Origin: Oscillospiraceae bacterium
GTDB lineage: Bacteria > Bacillota > Clostridia > Oscillospirales > Acutalibacteraceae
Length of the DNA stretch: 8,612 nucleotides
Direction: 5' to 3'
NCBI GenBank assembly: GCA_019422905.1
Contig: JAHZCM010000054.1
Coordinates: forward strand, 299 to 8,910
Shown: positions 6,170 through 8,612 of the stretch, one piece after another
Layout of the letters: each line of letters begins with the position of its first letter
Numbering within the stretch: the stretch's first letter is position 1
Made by a program: the position numbers and the translations under genes
Notes under the pieces: generated by a model
Told to the model about the DNA's origin: nothing
The model's input: the letters and a program-made list of their open reading frames with translations, nothing else
Database searches by the model: none

Positions 6170-7451
6170 GCTGCACGACGTGGAATACGGCGACTGCACC
6201 GTGCTGGTCGGACGCAATCAGTCGATTCTGATGGTGGACTGCGGCTCCGTCAGCCAATACACCCGGCAGAGCCGCACGGAAATTGACAGCCGCTTTCAGG
6301 CGATTTTCAGCCGCTATGCCGGCGCGCGGCAGCGGCAGTTTCTCCTGACGCATCACCACCGCGATCATATGAACGGCTTTCTGAAAAAGCTGCGGCAGGA
6401 TCCGGGTTATTTCGACCGCGTCTACATTCCGGCGCTGCCCACGGCAAAGCGCGGTGCGCACCCGATGCTGGAATTCGCCGTATTCTCCCATTTCTTCGCC
6501 GCACCGCAGAGCGACTTCGCGCAGGTCAACACCACCTGTCTCGCACTTTTTCACCTGCTGGACAAGACCGTCGGTTCCGAACGCATCTTCACGCTTCGCG
6601 CGGGCGACGTGTTTTCCTTTGATAACACCTTTTACGCAGTGCTCTCTCCCGAGCCTGCGGATTTTCCCTGCGACCCGCTGCTGTCGGAAGCCGCGGAAGC
6701 GCTGAACGTCTGCCTCTCCTCGCCCTTTCACACCGGCTGCGAGGCGGAGTTCCTGCGCGTGAAGGATGAATTTCTCCGCATTTTCGAAAAATGCCAGCGG
6801 GCTTTCGCGCCCTCCAACCGGGAGACGCCCGGCCGCCGGCGCATTTTGCTCGATGCGCTCGACGACCTCTGGGCGCGCTTGGAAGCCATGCGCGGCGAGA
6901 TCTCGGCTTCTCCCGCAGCGCCGGATATCCGGGAGATCCTGGATCGCCCCGTTCTGCGGAACCTGTATACCGAAACCCAGAACGACCTTTCCCTTGTCTT
7001 TCATAACCTGCGCACCGGCGCCTCCAATGCGGATATCCTGATGACCGGCGACGTATCGGACACGGTGCTCGCCCGCCTTGCGCCGAAGCTCTATGACGGC
7101 TACTATGCGGTGAAAGCGCCGCATCACGGCACCGAAAGCCACTATTCCGCCGTGCTCGGCGATCTTGCGATCGCCCATCTGCTGATTTCCAACGGCGATT
7201 ACCACGCGGGCGGAGAGATCTCCCAGCGCTATGTCGATATGGAATGCATCAAGCACTGCACGAACTACGGCGCCTGCCGATGGTTTCAAACCACCGGAAG
7301 CTGCTGTAACCGGCTGCTGCGCTGTTGGGAGCAGACTGCGGGCGGTTCGCTGACGCTCAAGTGCACAGCCGCAGCCGGGGGCCGCCGCACGCCGTGCGGC
7401 ATTTATGTATTCGGCCACAACGGCGCTGCAGGCTGCCATTGTGACCGGTGA
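6156..7451 (+). CDS. Metallo-beta-lactamase-fold hydrolase, ComEC/Rec2-like
   Basis: A 431-residue soluble protein. The metal-binding signature T-H66-H-H68-R-D70-H71 is intact. D28-C-G follows the first strands (YGDCTVLVGRNQSILMVDCG), LMTGD supplies D299, and APHHGT (H323/H324) matches the PHHGS motif of ComEC/Rec2 hydrolase domains. NDLSLVFHN just before LMTGD also matches that group. Such domains hydrolyse phosphodiester bonds in nucleic acids or nucleotides; the substrate here is unknown. A helical, charged insertion of roughly residues 190-275 separates the two metal-site halves. The last 70 residues are rich in cysteine (eleven Cys from about residue 366 on), which is unusual. The ATG at 6156 has AGGAAG nine nt upstream and lies inside the end of the MORN gene, so the two are translationally coupled. 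Unlike ComEC it has no membrane helices, so a role in DNA uptake is unlikely. Confidence 0.88.
   Translation: MDRIELHDVEYGDCTVLVGRNQSILMVDCGSVSQYTRQSRTEIDSRFQAIFSRYAGARQRQFLLTHHHRDHMNGFLKKLRQDPGYFDRVYIPALPTAKRGAHPMLEFAVFSHFFAAPQSDFAQVNTTCLALFHLLDKTVGSERIFTLRAGDVFSFDNTFYAVLSPEPADFPCDPLLSEAAEALNVCLSSPFHTGCEAEFLRVKDEFLRIFEKCQRAFAPSNRETPGRRRILLDALDDLWARLEAMRGEISASPAAPDIREILDRPVLRNLYTETQNDLSLVFHNLRTGASNADILMTGDVSDTVLARLAPKLYDGYYAVKAPHHGTESHYSAVLGDLAIAHLLISNGDYHAGGEISQRYVDMECIKHCTNYGACRWFQTTGSCCNRLLRCWEQTAGGSLTLKCTAAAGGRRTPCGIYVFGHNGAAGCHCDR
7384..7400 (+). other. GC-rich hairpin inside the 3' end of the hydrolase gene
   Basis: GCCGCAC/GTGCGGC forms a perfect 7-bp stem with a 3-nt loop, followed by ATTTATGTATT. 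It resembles a weak terminator but lies about 50 nt before the stop codon, and the downstream tract is only partly T-rich. No better terminator is seen between this operon and the convergent small gene, whose stop is only 10 bp away. Confidence 0.3.
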
Positions 7452-7460
7452 AATCCGGGA

Positions 7461-7721
7461 TTACTTCAGCATACTCTCCACGCCGTCGATCAGCTGGCCG
7501 ACCGTATGCACGGCCTTCGCAGTGCTGCGGCGCATCTCTTTGGTACGCGCTTTCGCGGATTTTTTGCCGTTCATCATTTTGGACGATACGGCGGCTACGG
7601 CTGCGCCCGCTGCAATGCCCAGCCCGATTCCCTTTGCGATATTCATGCTCTGCTTATACACGGTGTTGAACCTCCAGATCCATATTGCGGCTTTCATCAG
7701 GAATAAAAGAGCCGTCATCAT
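7461..7721 (-). CDS. Small glycine-zipper membrane protein of unknown function
   Basis: An ORF of 86 residues on the minus strand, convergent with the hydrolase gene and divergent from trmL. Its core, GIGLGIAAGAAVAAVSSKMM, is a Gly/Ala-rich helix of the glycine-zipper type, followed by a basic segment (NGKKSAKARTKEMRRSTAK) and a short amphipathic end (VGQLIDGVESML). Small proteins of this look (YtxH-like) are common in Clostridia, but no function is known to me. Two starts are plausible. The ATG at 7721 has AGGGGG seven nt upstream and adds a hydrophobic N-terminus. A GTG at 7661 has a near-perfect TGGAGGT nine nt upstream and would give a 66-residue protein beginning MYKQSMNIAKG; the AT-rich stretch 7662-7721 would then be upstream sequence. 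I slightly favour neither on sequence alone. Confidence 0.6.
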   Translation of the reverse strand: MMTALLFLMKAAIWIWRFNTVYKQSMNIAKGIGLGIAAGAAVAAVSSKMMNGKKSAKARTKEMRRSTAKAVHTVGQLIDGVESMLK

Positions 7722-7772
7722 TTAGTTTCCCCCTTTTTTCGAAATCATACATCCGGAAAGGACTCGCTCTCT

Positions 7773-8279
7773 ATGGTTTTAAATATTGTTATGGTTGAAC
7801 CGGAAATCCCGCAGAATACCGGCAATGTGGCGCGCACATGCGCGGCGACCGGCGCGCGGCTGCACCTTGTCGGCCCGATGGGCTTTAAGCTCGACGACCG
7901 CAAGCTGAAACGCGCCGGATTGGATTACTGGCATCTGCTCGATATTAGCTATTATGATTCCCTCGATGATTTTTTTGCGAAAAATCAGGGTGAATTTTTC
8001 TTTTTTTCGACGAAATCGGTTCACAAGCATACGGACGTGCGCTACCCGGACAATTGCTACCTCTTCTTCGGCAAGGAGACCGCCGGCCTGCCCGAAGCGC
8101 TGCTCTTTCGGAACAAGGAGCGCTGCGTGCGCATTCCGATGCTTTCGGAGGCCCGCAGCCTGAACCTTTCGAACAGCGTGGCGATCGGCGTTTACGAGGT
8201 TTTGCGGCAATGGGATTACCCCGCGCTTTCCGGCGCCGGCCGCCTGCGGAATTACAATTGGGACGAGGCGGGCGAATAG
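7773..8279 (+). CDS. trmL: tRNA (cytidine(34)-2'-O)-methyltransferase
   Basis: A 168-residue SPOUT-class methyltransferase; E. coli TrmL, about 157 residues, is close in length and pattern. TrmL methylates the 2'-OH of the wobble base in tRNA-Leu isoacceptors, using S-adenosylmethionine. Seen directly: the opening MVLNIVMVEPEIPQNTGNVAR, the RRAGLDYW-like KRAGLDYWHL, the cofactor-knot motif FGKETAGLP, and the final IPM-LSEARSLNLSNSVAIGVYEVLRQ motif that forms the trefoil knot. The SPOUT fold and cytosolic location are family knowledge. The start at 7773 has AAAGGAC about ten nt upstream. No convincing promoter was found in the 51-bp gap to the divergent small gene. No clear terminator follows, and a fresh promoter precedes pgk downstream. 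It appears complete and functional. Confidence 0.95.
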   Translation: MVLNIVMVEPEIPQNTGNVARTCAATGARLHLVGPMGFKLDDRKLKRAGLDYWHLLDISYYDSLDDFFAKNQGEFFFFSTKSVHKHTDVRYPDNCYLFFGKETAGLPEALLFRNKERCVRIPMLSEARSLNLSNSVAIGVYEVLRQWDYPALSGAGRLRNYNWDEAGE

Positions 8280-8334
8280 CCAGTCCGGTTTCCAAAAAAG
8301 TATGGCAAAAAAATGTCAATTTATGTGTAACACC

Positions 8335-8363
8335 TTGAAATATCGTGCGTTTTGGTATAAAAT
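8335..8363 (+). promoter_or_regulatory. Promoter of pgk
   Basis: TTGAAA (8335-8340) is followed by the overlapping boxes TATAAA (8356-8361, preceded by TGG as an extended -10) and TAAAAT (8358-8363, spacer 17 bp). Transcription from near 8370 would give a leader of about 88 nt before the pgk ATG. The 8280-8334 stretch upstream is A/T-rich and shows no terminator for trmL. Confidence 0.65.
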
Positions 8364-8374
8364 AAGCAATGGAG

Positions 8375-8407
8375 CCGGGTTTTCCCGGAGATGGCCCTTT
8401 TGGGGGC
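8375..8407 (+). promoter_or_regulatory. Two small hairpins in the pgk leader
   Basis: CCGGG-TTTT-CCCGG (8375-8388) is a perfect 5-bp stem with a UUUU loop. It is followed by CCC-TTTT-GGG (8395-8404), extendable to C8407 with a bulge. They lie near the predicted 5' end, about 50 nt before the pgk start. Their role, if any, is unknown; 5' stabilising structures of an abundant mRNA are the simplest idea. Confidence 0.4.
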
Positions 8408-8457
8408 GGAACAGCAAAACAGTTTCTCAATATATTTTCTAAAAGGAGTGCATACAA

Positions 8458-8612
8458 ATGAACTACCTCAACAAGAAAACCGTGGAAGACATTGACGTCG
8501 CCGGCAAGCGCGTTCTTGTCCGCTGCGATTTTAACGTCCCGATGAAGGACGGTGCGATCACCGATACGAAGCGTATCGTCGGTGCTCTGCCGACCATCAA
8601 GTACCTTTCGGA
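8458..8612 (+). CDS. pgk: Phosphoglycerate kinase, N-terminal part, cut by window edge
   Basis: The first 51 codons plus two bases of a gene that continues beyond the window. The product transfers phosphate from 1,3-bisphosphoglycerate to ADP in glycolysis, in the cytosol. The start MNYLNKKTVEDIDVAGKRVLVRCDFNVPM contains the diagnostic VLVRCDFNVP motif, in which the Arg and Asp contact 3-phosphoglycerate; the later TDTKRIVGALPTIKYL also fits the family. The ATG at 8458 has AGGAG nine nt upstream. A good promoter lies about 100 bp upstream, so it is probably transcribed on its own or heads a glycolytic operon. Full-length proteins have about 400 residues, so most of it is missing here. Confidence 0.95.
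   Translation, partial: MNYLNKKTVEDIDVAGKRVLVRCDFNVPMKDGAITDTKRIVGALPTIKYLS

Noticed and set aside
4358..6217. 619-codon open frame on the minus strand opposite the MORN gene
   Set aside because: It is Arg/Gly/Val-rich with no recognisable domain, and it mirrors a GC-rich gene with clear MORN repeats and a good ribosome site on the other strand.
5880..7439. 519-codon open frame on the minus strand opposite the hydrolase gene
   Set aside because: The plus strand carries intact HxHxDH and PHHG motifs; the minus frame is a shadow caused by codon bias in GC-rich DNA.
4322..7451. The hydrolase as a DNA-uptake (ComEC) protein
   Set aside because: It lacks the membrane competence domain and any signal peptide; only the hydrolase domain is similar.
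7744..7749. TATGAT on the minus strand as a -10 box for the small membrane protein
   Set aside because: No matching -35 lies 16-18 bp upstream, so it was not listed as a promoter.

Overview
The window looks like chromosomal DNA from a fairly GC-rich, low-GC-phylum relative, most likely a Clostridia member of the Oscillospiraceae/Ruminococcaceae type. The evidence is a YesM/YesN-type two-component pair, an extracellular solute-binding lipoprotein with a Ser/Glu-rich linker, strong Shine-Dalgarno sites, sigma-A-like promoters with 17-bp spacers, and a Firmicutes-style trmL and pgk. No database search was possible, so this taxonomic call is an inference from protein style.

Left third (1-4067, all minus strand): a sugar-uptake regulatory block. 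A membrane histidine kinase (4067-2337) is followed by its AraC-type response regulator (2218-1439). A clear intrinsic terminator at 1345-1389 ends that transcript. The next gene, the N-terminal 386 codons of a substrate-binding lipoprotein of an ABC importer, has its own promoter (-10 at 1228-1233), a 5' mRNA hairpin and an upstream pair of imperfect direct repeats. The plausible circuit is that the kinase senses an extracellular signal, the regulator is phosphorylated and binds upstream of the lipoprotein gene, and the importer genes are induced.

Middle (4068-7451): back-to-back promoters at 4109-4194 drive the kinase leftward and a two-gene operon rightward. That operon encodes a 615-residue cytoplasmic protein with about eight C-terminal MORN repeats, and a 431-residue metallo-beta-lactamase-fold hydrolase resembling the ComEC/Rec2 hydrolase domain with a Cys-rich tail. 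The two genes overlap by 14 nt and are surely co-translated. I know of no named system with this composition; it is the best candidate in the window for something undescribed. Its promoter carries a perfect inverted repeat over the -10 box.

Right (7452-8612): a small glycine-zipper membrane protein on the minus strand, then on the plus strand trmL (tRNA wobble 2'-O-methyltransferase) and, after a 178-bp promoter/leader region with UUUU-loop hairpins, the first 51 codons of pgk (phosphoglycerate kinase). These are core housekeeping genes, so the middle cassette sits beside conserved chromosome rather than inside an evident mobile element. No transposase, tRNA, rRNA or CRISPR array was seen.
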